Made by a program: the position numbers and the translations under genes
Part shown: positions 38,343 to 50,811 of the stretch, piece after piece
Numbering within the stretch: the first letter of the stretch is position 1
Layout: each line of letters starts with the position of its first letter
The notes under the pieces: model-generated
What the model saw: the letters and a program-made list of their open reading frames with translations, nothing else
What the model was told of the DNA's origin: nothing
The model's database searches: none
DNA from: Megalobrama amblycephala
Taxonomy: Eukaryota; Chordata; Actinopteri; Cypriniformes; Xenocyprididae
DNA length: 64,000 nt
Assembly (NCBI RefSeq): GCF_018812025.1
Contig: NC_063051.1
Span: 4,074,896 to 4,138,895, forward strand
Reading direction: 5' to 3'

Positions 38343-41300
38343 GATATTCAAATTTGAATGCAACCATTTAATATAGATGTAACGGACATTTTTTAAATCT
38401 ACAGTATATTTTATTCTTGCTACTTTTTACAGATAATTTTTTGCAAGCTGTTTATTCAATGTAAGGAAACTGCTTTCTCTGAGTACGCTGAAAGGAAGTC
38501 CTCACTATTCAGGTCAAAGTGAATATTTTATAGAATGTTCTAGGAACTCTGTTGAGATTGCGAGTAGGTCATCTTTTAGTGAGATTTAAAATCTCTTTTT
38601 TCCCCTCTGAGAATGGCAATAATTTAACATCATTTTTCAGAAAAGAAATGAAAATGAAATGAAAGCTATCTGATAAGCAATGCAGATAAGCATGCATATT
38701 TAAGTTGAATATATATATATATATATATATGTAGAAACCTTACCAGATATATACATCTGCAGTATTTGCATTCGTTAACTGTCCTTTTTTTGCTCTAAAT
38801 CGGAGGCAATTTATCCCTCAGGATTTCAGCACCATGGATAGTGGTAATAAAATCATTTTGAGCTCTGTGAATCTGAAAGAGAGCAAGATGAAAAAAAAAG
38901 AGTCAAAAGTAAAGAAGCCAACCATTCCTACAAACTTTCTCTCTTATCATAGGTTTCAAATCAGATTGTGTGCCACTTTCAACCACTGATCCCCCACCAC
39001 CTGGCAAAACACAAAACTGATGTACAAACATGAGGTTAATCTGTATAATCCAATGCATTGAGAGATTATATTTGGACAGAGGCTTACATTTCATATTTTA
39101 ACTAGGACCTTTGTTCTCCTCAGCATCAAAAATACATCTCCACCATTCAACACAATCCTTAAAGGAGATACTGTACGCGTCTGGCCAGTGTTGTGATGGA
39201 TAATTCACTGGGGAAAAAAAATAATATATACATTGTACACATACACACACTCAATATAATAATATAATAAATGAAAGAAAACGAGAAAGGGAATAAGAAG
39301 CACTGAAACCATTGAATAAAAATCAAATACAGTAAAACACAGTATAAGGACTATTAGGATTATTAGGACATCTGCACAAAATGCATTTTTTTTTTTTTCA
39401 TCCTTCTTTTCTCTATCATTAATTAAATAAACAATCTGTCCATGGATTAAGAAAAGGATAACGCAGGATCAGGTCTACTGGAAAAGATCAGAATCTTTTT
39501 ATTGCCTTTCACATGGCAGTAGAGAGTCAGCTGCCAGTTTATAAACTATGTACTACTCCCTATCTTAAAACGACACTAGATTATTTGGGATAAATGTTTT
39601 ACAGTACACCTTAAGGCACTCAGAAATGTTGACAGTGCATGACCGTAGCTCACTTTAGGCTTCAAGGACAAATGTAACTCTGCTCCAAAAATAGCAAAAC
39701 TGAAAACGTATTTATTGATTTACTTACTGCCCTTGTTTAGCCAGTAACCATTACATTTCAAAGCATATTACAAAATCAATTCAACACTTTGTTTTGTCAT
39801 TTTAAGATATATTGAACAAACAAAGGCCCATGGCATAAGAAACTGAACTAATGCCATTCAACTGCCATTACCGAGCTGCTTTTATATTTTGGGTCATGCT
39901 TCAAACACCCCATGTGAAAGCAGCTCAATAATTTGATGTGAATGAGGAAACGCTAAAGGCTCAATATTGACTTTTTCCTCCTGTACACTTTACACTATGT
40001 AGAATTAAATTATCACAGATTGAGATCTAGACAATCCTTTATCTTGAATCCCTCACATTACTGCTTCCTCTCACTGCGCCTAGTGTTTGTTAATACAATA
40101 TAGGGCTAAAATTGGGAACACAGTGTCTTTCAGCAGATATGGGACGTCTCGTCGCAAAGCCATTGCAGTTTGGAGATTCCCATTATTTATTTATTTTCTC
40201 CAGCAGAGGGGTGTTAACTAGGCCACCAAAGATGAGTGAAGGGCTGGAAAACTATGTTAAATTATTACTCATAAATTTCAGGTAATTCGAAAAGAGAAGT
40301 CATTTCTCTCAACATAGGCAAAGCAGCTAACCATGAGGATTTTAGGAATTATCATGTCATGCAACAGATGGTAGTCTTTAGTCTGTGGTTGCTTTACACA
40401 AGTATGATTAACAAAATGTATTTATCATGTATTTGAATCATTGCTGTCATTTGAATCTCCTAAGACTATACACAAAATGTCTGATGTCTTTTAAATTTGC
40501 TTATGATTTTAATACATAAACAGTGTACAGAACAACACTTGTGGCAGTAATCATGACAAAAATACACAGTTATAATATTATTACAATAGTTACAATATTA
40601 TTATTATTATTACACAGTTACAATATTATGTATAACAGTGGTGAATTTGGCTCCTACTCCATTTTAAATGTCATCAAGATGTCTTGTTTCTAAAAATATA
40701 CAGACATATGGGCATCAGTTTGCTATTGTTTGCACACACTCCCTATTTTAAGATGATTCTAACTAAACTACAAGCATACTGTGGATTACACCTGCTAGTT
40801 TGAGGCAGAAAGAATCAGGGAACAATAGTCCTCTTTAAACTCTCTAGACTGCCATTCAGTATGCGTGAATTCTGCACGCATTCACTTCGCACAGCTGATT
40901 GGCATTTCAGACAGAAGGAGCTTAAAGGTGGACCACATGGGGCTTACAAACACTAGACCAAACTACCAGCCAATGTTAAAACCCCCCACCGCAAAGAGCT
41001 TAAGATACTTATAATGTTCGCCTGTACAACAGTGCAGTGATTGGCTTCTTCTCAACTTTTAAGTTTATAATCCATTTTGTCTCCTGTGAAATCTTGATTA
41101 AGTGCCATCTGCAATCTCTGTCTTAATATGACTCAGATGCTTCTTGTTTGGCTCTTAGACATTCAGTGATTCTTCACTGATTTATTATATGATTATCAAA
41201 CACACTGTCATTGTGGTTTTTAAAATATCATGCAAGCACAATCTTCATGCAGGGCCATTATGACCCGGCTTTATACAAATGTGACATTTGCTGTCCGCTG

Positions 41301-41740
41301 TGAGACTCCTCTGGGACTCTTATCAGTGTAACACATGAAAGAGGACAAAACCGTAGACATATCAGATGAGTAAATTAAATTTGCAGATGGGCGCAATCCC
41401 CCTAGAGAGCTGTAAAACAAAATAAGCATAAATCTCAGGCACTTTGTCAGGTTTATTTGTGGGTAGATAATAGACTCTAATTTGAAGCTCTCACTACAGA
41501 TTTTGATTGTGCCACATAAATATAACCCTGTTTATTTCCGTTTCAAAAATGGAAAAAAAAGAAAAAAAATCAATGTTGTGTTGATTATGGTTTTAACATA
41601 TTCAACAGTCTTATTCCCAAACAAAATTTCCTTAACAATCAGTTGAATTTTAGGATTATCATTAAACATCTTACGTTTGGGGATTTAAGACAAGCTGGAG
41701 GTTATCCTAACTTTAAGAGTTTATTTTTAAGAATATTCTT
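38343..41740. other. No gene seen; RE1-like site and single-copy DNA
   Basis: Contains the RE1-like motif at 38825 and a short TA run near 38709-38730. The remainder, especially 40800-41500, is low in repeats and may hold conserved regulatory DNA, which one sequence cannot show. Confidence 0.5.
38825..38845 (+). promoter_or_regulatory. RE1/NRSE-like (REST binding) motif
   Basis: The left half TTCAGCACC matches the REST consensus exactly, followed by ATGGATAG. By eye 16 of 21 positions agree with the canonical NRSE, and only one of the defined positions in the 17-nt core is off; most differences are C-to-T. It lies about 9.4 kb upstream of the candidate first exon of lrrn1, a neuronal gene and thus a plausible REST target. 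Binding is inferred. Confidence 0.45.
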
Positions 41741-41744
41741 TTAA

Positions 41745-43030
41745 CCCCCTGGCCCTCTTCATTTAGGTGTCACACTTGCCTTCTTTACAGTCAATAATAT
41801 TCAATAATATTTTTTGATTATTATATAAAATTTTGAGGGTATTTTATGATACTATGCAATATTTATACAATTTGTATTAACTATTTTTCCCCATTGAAAA
41901 TAATACAATTTTTTTTCTAACATATTTTTTAATTATTTTTCAATTAAAACAGTATTCCATGTTAAAATAGAGACAAGACATTTAAAATAAATTTTTTTGA
42001 AGGTAGATTAATGCCATTTGGTGAAAAAAAGAAAAACTTATGCAATGCCATGTTGTAGATTCCTAGAGAGCTCTATATAAAGTGGCTTATAAATTCTCTA
42101 GTGGTTTTTGGACACTTATTTTTATTAAGTTTTGGATATGGATTTATACTTAGACACTCTCAAAGACTACTTTTTGTCAAGGTTTAGATTTTTTTTTTTT
42201 TTTTTTTTTTTGAAATGTTGATTTGAAGTGTCGGTTTTTGCATTAATTTTACTACAGTCAAACCTGAACACAGAGGAGGACATTTTGTCACACAACATCA
42301 AAATTCAATAAAGAATATAACAAAAATGAACAGGTGTGTTTTATAACAGCTTAATAAATCTGTGTCTAATCTGATTTCATCCTCTTATTTGAGTTTTGGC
42401 TCAATTTTACCATATTGTTACAGCCACACTGGTTCATTTGTATGTGTATAATGGTGTGTTGTGTGTGTGTTTGTCTGTGAATGTCTGTAAGTGAGTGTGT
42501 GTTTGAGTGGGTGTTTCTGTTTTGTACTGTTTCTGTTTATTTTAGAGTGTAACCTCTTTCTTGCAGTTCATTTTTTACTGCTTTGTGGCTGAATTTTTTA
42601 TTTTATTTCACACATTTGCATAAACTTGCTCTGTCTTATAGTCGTGCTGGTTCATATATATGTGTGTGTGTTGTGTCTATTTTGCACTCTTGACATTTTA
42701 GTGTGTCCCCCCTTCAGTGCTGTGCACTTTGTTTCTGCACAGTGTCTGATTTGTAGTTTGTATCAACAAAAGATTATCTGAGTTGTTGTATTTTTTCATA
42801 TTTCCCAATCATTTCCTATGTCGGTCATTTTTGACCGAAAAGAAGGTAAGTGTGACTATTTTTTTTTACGACCCCTTAACATGTCCGAATCATGTCCTTG
42901 AATTTTTTGTGTTCATATTGCTAATGCGACAAAAGTCACCAAGTGTCATCTCATTCCAACGAAGCTACGATTTTTAACAATTCGAAATATAAAATTTTTT
43001 GCTCAAAAATGACAGAAGAGGGCCAGAGGG
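41745..43030. mobile_element. piggyBac-like non-autonomous element
   Basis: TTAA at 41741-41744 and 43031-43034 flank ends CCCCCTGGCCCTCTTC and GAAGAGGGCCAGAGGG, 15 of 16 matching. The CCC start after TTAA is typical of piggyBac. A subterminal inverted repeat (GTCACACTTGCCTTCTT at about 41770 versus AAGAAGGTAAGTGTGAC at about 42840) is also piggyBac-like. The interior is AT-rich with a 23-T run (42189-42211) and TGTG repeats. No transposase frame remains in the 1286 bp. Confidence 0.8.
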
Positions 43031-43159
43031 TTAAAGAATTCAAATTTTTAAGTTTTGTCTTCAGAACAATCTTAAGAAAAAAAAGGTTAGAATATTCTTA
43101 AGAAAGGTTTTTAGGAATACAAAATATACTAAACATTATTCTTAAGTTAGAAAATACTA

Positions 43160-43720
43160 GTTGAAAGAATTTTAGGGTGCTTTTATACTGGCAGTTTAGT
43201 TCCAGGGGCAAAACAAACATTTAGTTTAGTTTCATTTAGTTCAAAACGAACCGCATGAAAAACTGGTAATGTGAAAGCTGTCATGCATACCAGGGAGCGC
43301 ACTAAGGTACCGAACCCGAGACTACCTGTAGGAGGTGGTCTGAGTTCACAAAAAAATAACTCTTTGAACGAACATAAAAAAATCATGGAAAGGATTTCCA
43401 CATGATTAAGTTGCTTTATTTCAGCATTATGCAATTCTGTTATTCCAATTTAATGTACTTACGTTGGGTCAACTTAATTTATTAAGGTTGATTCAACTTA
43501 TTTACAATGGTTGGGCACAGCTTGACAAAACAACTGACTAAGGAAGAATCTATGTAAAATAGTTATGTCCAACTTACTCAATTCAATCATGGACAGTGGT
43601 TCCACATGATTGAGACAAGTAAAATCCAATAGAATCAACCATGCTAAATTAACTAGAATCAATTGTGTTCATTTAAAGTAAAATAAATAAAAAGCAATAA
43701 ATAAATAAATTGTTTTCATA
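43160..43720. repeat. Fragments of DNA-transposon repeats
   Basis: 43160-43345 starts AGGGTGCTTTTATACTGGCA and has GTTTAGTTC-type words of a hAT-like family. 43440-43720 is rich in CAACTTAATTTATTAAG- and TTGATTCAACTTA-type words seen in short teleost MITEs. Ends and target sites are not clear. Confidence 0.35.
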
Positions 43721-44508
43721 TACATTGATTTTTACAATTAATTCTTCTTGTTTAATTTTGTGATTTACATAACTTTTGTGATGTTCTGTGTTAGAAATCT
43801 AGATGTGATACTGGATTCATCCTAAATTGCCTTAACCAAAAACATTGTAAAGCCTAAATTGATCATAAGTCCATTGGTGGCAATGGTTTTACAATCAACA
43901 TAGGCTTACAGTGCTTTTGGGAAATGCAACCAAGAGAACTACCACAGTGATTACTTTCTTATTAAAGTAATTTGAAAGTTTGTTAGCAGGTCCGACCTCA
44001 ACCCAAGCACAAGTGCAACAATTGACCACAATAACAACCCTAAAACTATTAATTAACAGAAACTTTTAAATACCAACATAATAGAACAGTAAACATTAAA
44101 AAGTCTTTCCATTTTCTCATCTTCCTAAAAACTGTTTAAAATAACACTTTATTTCAACATTTACACTCCTAGTTCAGCCCCTTTGCAAAGCATGATGGGA
44201 AGTGAAAATCCTGTTTGATTGAGTCCTGGTTGGGTTTACTTGATTGAAACATGTTATTTCAATATGAAAACATCAAGTTAAGTCAAAGAGTAATCGTTTC
44301 AAGTCAATTTAACATGAATCAATCACATTTAAACCAGAAACCTGATACAATGGTGTTGAATCAAAATTTATAGTTTATTTTTTGTCACAATTTAGTAATT
44401 TTAGTCTGATGCCCTGTTACATTGAGTTTTACAAAGAGCCTTACATGAAAACATTATGTAGTACCATTTCACAGCACCTCTGAAACAAAGCAGACTCAGC
44501 TTTCTTTC

Positions 44509-44895
44509 ATGGATGTTTCAATGCACACACATACTTACCCACCAAAGTCTGGGAAAGCTGTCTCTTTACCATTACTTACTGCACAAGAGTCAGTTTGTGG
44601 GAGCACGTCGCCTGCCTCTCATTCACACGCCCGTGTTTGTTTACACACTGCAGCGAGAGCAGATGGAGCAACGTCATCCATATTCATCGACCTAAACGCT
44701 GTCACCTTGACCCTGACGCCAGGCTCTTGCCCTACGCTCTGTGAGGGTTCAATAGAGCTACTCACGGCTGCTGCACAACCCCAGAGTAGGCCCATTATAG
44801 AAGAGGCTGGGAAAGATGGAGAAGCAGCCTCTTCTTCCCACCCCCATGCCTCAAATCTGCATTCCGAAACTCACGCTCTCAAGGAACGCCGTTGA
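44509..44895 (+). other. 128-codon open frame, unrecognised
   Basis: An uninterrupted frame from ATG to TGA in a local GC-richer, non-repeat block. The peptide is rich in Ser, Ala, Thr and His, with no domain, signal peptide or membrane segment that I recognise, and no family match from memory. It could be chance, part of a non-coding transcript, or a conserved non-coding block. Confidence 0.15.
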
Positions 44896-46594
44896 GAATG
44901 GAACATCTGCCCAGTAATGGGGGTTTCCTAAGTTGATGGATGAAGGAAGGCAAAAGCAGACAATAGTATGACACCAGGGACAGCTCAATGGAGAGCTTGG
45001 TGGTTCATCTCAAGGTCTTGGTCAGCATAATCAATTGGAAGACCTGGGAAGAAGGGTTTGTGAGAGCAGCGAGGCAATAGCGGTCCCACAGCTTGCGATT
45101 TGGACAGAGCAACATTTATTCATCGGTCCTCACCAAAGCTATGCCAAAACATGCACCAACAGCCCTAAAGTACCTCTGAGAGCAACAGACCCTTTATGCA
45201 GATGAATATTGGAGTTTGATGGAGAAAAAATGCTTTGGTTGCACTGAATTACAACAGTTAAATTCAAATAAACCCCTTTGTTTTGCACTCTTGGGTTTTG
45301 TAAGGATGACAGAGAAATTTACTCCCAGAATCTACAGTAAAATATCCTTTACAATGAGACAATTAACCTCTCCGATTACAGAAGTGGGGAAAAGATGACC
45401 CATGATGTTCCTGCCAAAATGAATGAATGCAAAGTCATAAACTAAGACAAGTCCATGCTAATTTGCATCAAGTGAATATAATGAAAGCCATAAATCATCG
45501 AGCACATAAAACACACCCACAAGAACTGAGATGACACCGGTGAGGAAGGTTGCGTGAACCAAAAATTATTCACAGGCACTGGATAAAACAGCAGGAGAAG
45601 TACAGTTTCCTGTCCAGTTGCTTCTAACCAGGCCAGACCTGCCTAATTAAGTCCAGGACTAAACCTTGGAGATCACACACTATGTAGTGTCAAGGGAGAT
45701 GGCTAAAGCATTTATTAGTAAACTAGGAGGTTTCAGGCTTTGCTGCAACGTGAACCCCAGGTTTGTATTTCCTATGTGTGCTACAGGAAACACATTAGTC
45801 ACAATGACTATGAGGTCCCCTAGTGGGAGGCATCATCTTAATGAACTGCCATGTGAAAGGATGTCTCTCCCTCTCGTGCCATAAATACGTCTTTCACTGT
45901 TTTTGCACCACGGAGCACTCGCCTGTGGGTGCTCATAGGGCACGGGGAGCACGGTGTCATTGTTACATGCACCATAAAATGAAGTGGATGAACGTGCCTG
46001 GATGGCGCAGAGGACACAACCTTGAAAACTGGCATGTTAAGTGGAGAAATCAGAGCTTAAAGAGAAGCCAAAAAAAAGTTTCAGTACTTTCCCCACAGAG
46101 GAATGAACTAAATAAAGCAATGAGCTGCCGTTTCATCATAAAAGGAGTCTGAGATTTGATTTTGCTTTTTCTAAAACAAGTATAAAAGAGAAATGACCAC
46201 TTTAAAATAAATAAATATTAGGGCTATCAAAAGATTACAATGATTACAAAAATGGAATTAACTTTTCAACTTAAGAAAACAAGATAATATGTTGTCCATT
46301 TGTGTGAACGGCAACATGTAACAGAACATAAGGCATATTCAACAGCGCTCTTTTCTCATCTCCCTCGCACATCTCCACAACAACACACTGCTCTTTCCTA
46401 TTTTTATCTCATCAAATGTCTCAGCTAATCAAACTAAATCCAGTTAAAATAAAAACACATTCTCATTTACTTTGAGTACAATATATTTGGTGAATCTGTT
46501 TTTACCCACAGTAATTATTTCAAATAAAGAACATTTTAGCAATATTTATGATAACTCTAAAAGATATGCAGTACAATATGAGTTAGAAGACATT
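44896..46594. other. No gene seen
   Basis: Low-repeat DNA. A 109-codon frame at 45823-46152 has no recognisable domain. A short GTGCTCATAGGGCACGGGG palindrome-like stretch lies at about 45928-45947. Confidence 0.5.
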
Positions 46595-47076
46595 CACTAC
46601 CGTTTATAGTGATTTCATGTTTTTGAAAAGTCTCTTTTGACCACAAAGGCTGCATTTATTTTGAATTTACCATAACACTGTGAAATATTACTACAATTTA
46701 ACAGTTTTCTATTTTAGTAATTTATTCCTGATGGCAAAGCTATATTTTCAGCAGCCATTACTCCAGTATTCAGTGTCACATGATAATGATAATGATCATG
46801 ATCATGATAATATGCTGACTTGGTGCTCAAACATTTCTTATTATTATCAACGTTTTTCAAAAAATGTATGAACACTGTGATAGATCCTTTTGTTTTAGAA
46901 TTATTTGATGAATACAAAGTTAAAAAGAACAGCATCTATTTAAAAAAGAAAGATTTTGTAACATTTTAAATGTCTTTACTGTCACTTTTGATTAATTTAA
47001 TGAATCACTGCTTAATTCATTTCTTTCAAAAGAAAATATGAAACTTACTAACCCCAAAGCTTTGAACAACGGTGTA
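46595..47076. repeat. Diverged copy of the ACTACCRTTCAAAAG family
   Basis: It begins CACTACCGTTTATAG and ends GCTTTGAACAACGGTGTA. It shares the CAGCAGCCATTACTCCAGTA and GTGTCACATGATAATG region with 59515-60452. An internal GATAATGATAATGATCATGAT stretch is a local tandem expansion. It is non-coding. Confidence 0.65.
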
Positions 47077-48467
47077 CTTGGTAAGATAATTAATGTTGGC
47101 AAACACTGAACTATATGATTTCAGGCCATTAAACAGCCATTAGTTTAGTTTTTAATAATACCTTGTCCTTATAAATTTGCTGTAATTCAAAGCTTGCTCT
47201 TGATACAGACTGATTAACTTGAAATGTATGTACCAAATCATAACACTAAAGAAGGATATTGTCCCTCCACAGCTGACTGATCATTGTTCTACACAAAAAC
47301 ACTTCAAGGAGCATCTCATTTTTGATACTGTGGTGACAAGCTTATACTGAAAGGGTATTGTTTGCTGAAATAAAGTAACAACTTTACTATGTGAAATAAG
47401 GACAACTCAACTGAAAAAGAACATGTTACAGATGCCTGATGAATAAATTAACAGTATGAACAACATCTCTGTTTCTGTTCTCTATCCAAAAAGACCAAAA
47501 TCCTATTCTGAGTTGTAGTGCTGTGTGCTTAGATCCTCTTTTTGTCAGTGCTGAATAATAGCAACTAACAATAAAAATGGCTCAATAATATCGGGTTTTT
47601 ATGTATTATACTGTCAGTACATATGTTATATGCACTCAAACAAAATATATGTGAAGAAAAGTTTTACATACAGAAGAATGCATGTAATAATACATTTAAA
47701 TGGATTTCCTGCATACATTAGTCTTAACATTTACACAACATTATTCCTGAAAATGTAAAAATGTGCCTAGTTGCTTGAATGTTTGCTGTGCTAGTTCTCA
47801 AAGGCATTGTGGGACACCACTCGTACTCTTGTATGTTAAACAGACGTCTCGGTCTCCTGGCTAAAATCAAGACAATTTAGAAAACCTTACTCTACTGGGA
47901 ACTGGCTGACTAATTAACTGACCAAGCTATTTTGAATAAATGCAAATGAATTCTCCTTAGCATGCAACATCCACAGGGAACATCTCAACCTTTTTCCACA
48001 TAGTAAATATTCTGCTGTCACCAGATCATGTTTCATCAACTTGTTTCTTCCAGACCATGATTACCAGAAAATCATTGGGCCTAAACATATTAACAGAGGG
48101 AACAAGTCGGAGTGAAATGAAGAAAATGCTTTTTACAATTTTACTCCAAAAAAATGACATGACTGAATTGTTATCTCTGATGCAAGTGAATGAAAATTCA
48201 TAAAGGGCAGAATAGATGTGCTAACATTTATTTGTTGTAATGAAGGCTAAAATCACCTTGTGAAGCTGTCTATTTGTAGATCCTGGATGTTGCAATATTC
48301 CACAACAGGTAAATTTTGAGGCTGTGAAGAAAAAAGAAAAATGTCAGGATTGAAGAGACAGGTACCGACGGAGTTTATCATGTTAAAATGTGTTGTTGCA
48401 CTATAGGAGGTAAATTTTAAGTCATGCTGTGAAAAGGGGTATGGCAATCAAAGCAAGATTTTCTACA
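47077..48467. other. No gene seen
   Basis: AT-rich, single-copy-looking, nothing supported. Confidence 0.55.
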
Positions 48468-48806
48468 TAAGGAGCTTTCGCATCGGAGGAACCTTTTCAT
48501 AGTTCCTAGAACTATTGGCTGAAGTACCCGGATTTTGCCGTGTTCGCACCTCAGGAACTAGGAACGATTTTAGTAGGAACTCCTTTTGGGGGAAATAAAA
48601 TATTTCCTACTTCAGAGCAGGGTCCAAACCAGCATTATAGTCAAGTCAAGTCAAGTCACCTTTATTTATATAGCACTTTTTACAATGTAGATTGTGTCAA
48701 AGCAGCTTTACATTGATAACTGGTACATAATTTTGGCTGCACAGCAGCTCTTAAAGAATAGTGTCAATGCAGGCAGATCAAAGCACTGTTGATTATCAAA
48801 CGTCTA

Positions 48807-49139
48807 TGTGGCAACCAGGGCGGGCGAGAGCCGTGAGGGAACGGCGCGAGGCCAGTGACGCAAGTGATAACGAGCATCACCTGGGAGGCGCACCGGCCTG
48901 GAGTCTCTCACGGAGGAGCTCCAGGAGCATAAAAGGAGGAGCGACGACCGTGAAGGACGAGAGAGGACCATGCGTGGACTTTATGTTATGTTTTATTATG
49001 TTTGTGTGGCCGGCAGACGTCCGCGAGGGTCTGCCGGCATTCCTTTCGTTTTGTTCTTTGTTTATTTTGGTATTAAAACTTTGTTTGAACGTTCGCCGGT
49101 TCCCGCCTCCTTCTTCCCACATCTACGAACCGTGTTACA
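48807..49139 (+). repeat. Full LTR of the retrotransposon remnant
   Basis: It starts TGTGG and ends TTACA (333 bp). A TATA-like CATAAAAGG lies at 48928-48936 and an ATTAAA polyadenylation-type signal at 49072-49077, giving a plausible U3-R-U5 order. A primer binding site follows one base later. Confidence 0.6.
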
Positions 49140-49140
49140 T

Positions 49141-49158
49141 TGGTGCCGAAACCCGGGA
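49141..49158 (+). other. Retrotransposon primer binding site
   Basis: TGGTGCCGAAACCCGGGA begins one base after the LTR end and opens with the TGG expected opposite a tRNA 3' CCA. The matching tRNA was not assigned. Downstream is a GC-rich leader without a recognisable gag. Confidence 0.6.
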
Positions 49159-49633
49159 GGAAGGAGGGACATGCTGTCGGAGAGCCCTCGCTGCTGAGGG
49201 GGATCGCGGTGCTGCGGAGTTCGGGCAGCGCGGGAGTGTGAAGACCGCGAGAGGCTGCCCAAGGCGGTGGTGCTGGAGCCTTGTGAAAGGTGGGACGGAG
49301 ACCCCGGACCCGGAGACTGGTGCTCCTGGGACGAGGTGGGGTGGCTGCCGTCCAGGAGGGAGCGGAGGAGTCGCCGCCGTTCGCCGTGGGCCGGAGCCTG
49401 CTGCCATCCGCCATGAAGGGGAGGAGCAGGGGACGGGGGACTCGCTGCCAGCTGCCCTCAGCCGGAGGAGCCATCGCCGGCCGCCAGGAGGCGGTCGAGG
49501 ATCGGGCCGTCCACTGAGCGTCCAGTGCCACCGCATGGCACCGCGAGGAAGAGCCTCCCGGCTGGCTGAGGACCGAGCGGCAGTGTGTCTGGGAACCGGA
49601 CCCAGAATTTTTTTTTCTCTTTTTCCTCTCTCC

Positions 49634-49785
49634 CCTCTCTCGTCCTGTCGCTCCTCCTTTTATGCTCCCGGAGCTCCTCCGTGAGAGACTCAAGGCCGGT
49701 GCGCCTCCCAGGTGATGCTCGTTATCACTTGCGCCACCGGCCTCGCGCCGTTCCCTCACGGCTCTCGCCCGCCCTGGTCGCCACA
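49634..49785 (-). repeat. Inverted partial LTR
   Basis: Read on the minus strand this repeats the first 160 bp or so of the LTR at 48807, with about five substitutions and one short deletion. The high identity suggests a common recent origin for the two copies. Confidence 0.7.
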
Positions 49786-50811
49786 GTCAAGTCAAATGTC
49801 AAGTGTCCCCAACTAAGCAAGCCAAAGGCGAAAGCGGCAAGGAACCCAAACTCCATCAGGTGACATCAGGTGGCAAACAAGTGGCAAATAGGTGTTAAAA
49901 TGGAGAAACCAGGCTTAGTCGGGGGGCCAGTTCTCCTCTGGCGAACAGTGCTTTGTTACGATTCAGGTTACTATCATAACCTAGCCGATAGGATCGCAAC
50001 ATTCAAAGTATTTATTTCAGTTCCATCCAGTTGAGGATCGTATTCATCACTCTGGTATGGACGGTTGTTGAGGAGCCGTGCCACTGGCTGTCGTATTGAT
50101 GAGGCCTTCACGATGAATGATCTAGTTGACTCAATCTCTGCTGATACTTTAGGGCTGCGTTGTGGTCGTGTCAAGACGCAGGTCCTTGGTCTCACCTGGA
50201 TACGGCCTGGATCCGGTTGACTATGGTAAACCTCAGGATAAACAGAAAGACTAATATTAGCGTAGATGCCATTCTTCTTCTGATGTAACGAGTACATCTG
50301 GTGTTATAGGAAGTGTTCCCGGTTCTGGCTGACCTAATTTATGCAGCCTAATAATCCTTTAATGGATTTGAAAATATAAATTGATGGTGTGTTATGTGTA
50401 TGCCAGGTTAAAGAGATGTGTATTTAGTCTAGAATTAAACTGACAAAAATAGGATACTATAGGAACTATCAGTGATTGTTGATTGGTCAAACGCATTTCA
50501 CACACTGGCACCTGGCATTTTTGAAAAGCCGTGTAAACATATTTACTTCACAAACATGAAAAACAGCAATAACGGCATTTACCTGTTGTCTGCAGGGTTG
50601 TGTTCTTTTCTCAGCCTCGATGATATGTAATACTGAAAGTTGTCATAGGAGATTTAGTCTCTTAGCCCCACTTTTTGCTCTTTCAGTCTTGTAAATTATG
50701 CAATTACATTCCATCTCCGTTATCACGAAATCCACGACACACAGCAAACACAGCTCTGATCGTGGCATCCTCCATCCATCAGTTTTTAGCTTTCGTAAAT
50801 GCCACGCTTAA

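Larger units (their letters stand above)
48807..49785. mobile_element. LTR retrotransposon remnant with inverted LTRs
   Basis: A GC-rich insertion whose two outer ends are both the LTR start: TGTGGCAACCAGGGCGGGCG on the left, and its near-exact inverse complement ending GCCACA on the right. The flanking 5-mers GTCTA and GTCAA agree at 4 of 5 positions, as for one integration event. The left side holds a complete LTR (48807-49139) followed by a primer binding site. The right side holds only about 150 bp of LTR, inverted. Long frames inside (48761-49684 plus; 49073-49759 minus) reflect low stop density, not gag or pol. Confidence 0.65.
48641..50450. repeat. Dispersed cyprinid repeat split by an LTR insertion
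   Basis: The left piece 48641-48806 starts with tandem TCAAG units and TTTATTTATATAGCACTTTT. The right piece 49786-50450 continues with AAGCAAGCCAAAGGC and GGGGGCCAGTTCTCCTCTGG. From memory the two pieces form one contiguous repeat family frequent in zebrafish. The class is unknown to me and no coding is retained. Confidence 0.55.

Noticed and set aside
48761..49684. 307-codon plus-strand frame and overlapping 228-codon minus-strand frame (49073-49759)
   Set aside because: They cross LTR boundaries, the primer binding site and inverted repeats, and show only low-complexity Arg/Gly/Pro/Ser composition. High GC lowers stop density. They are not genes.
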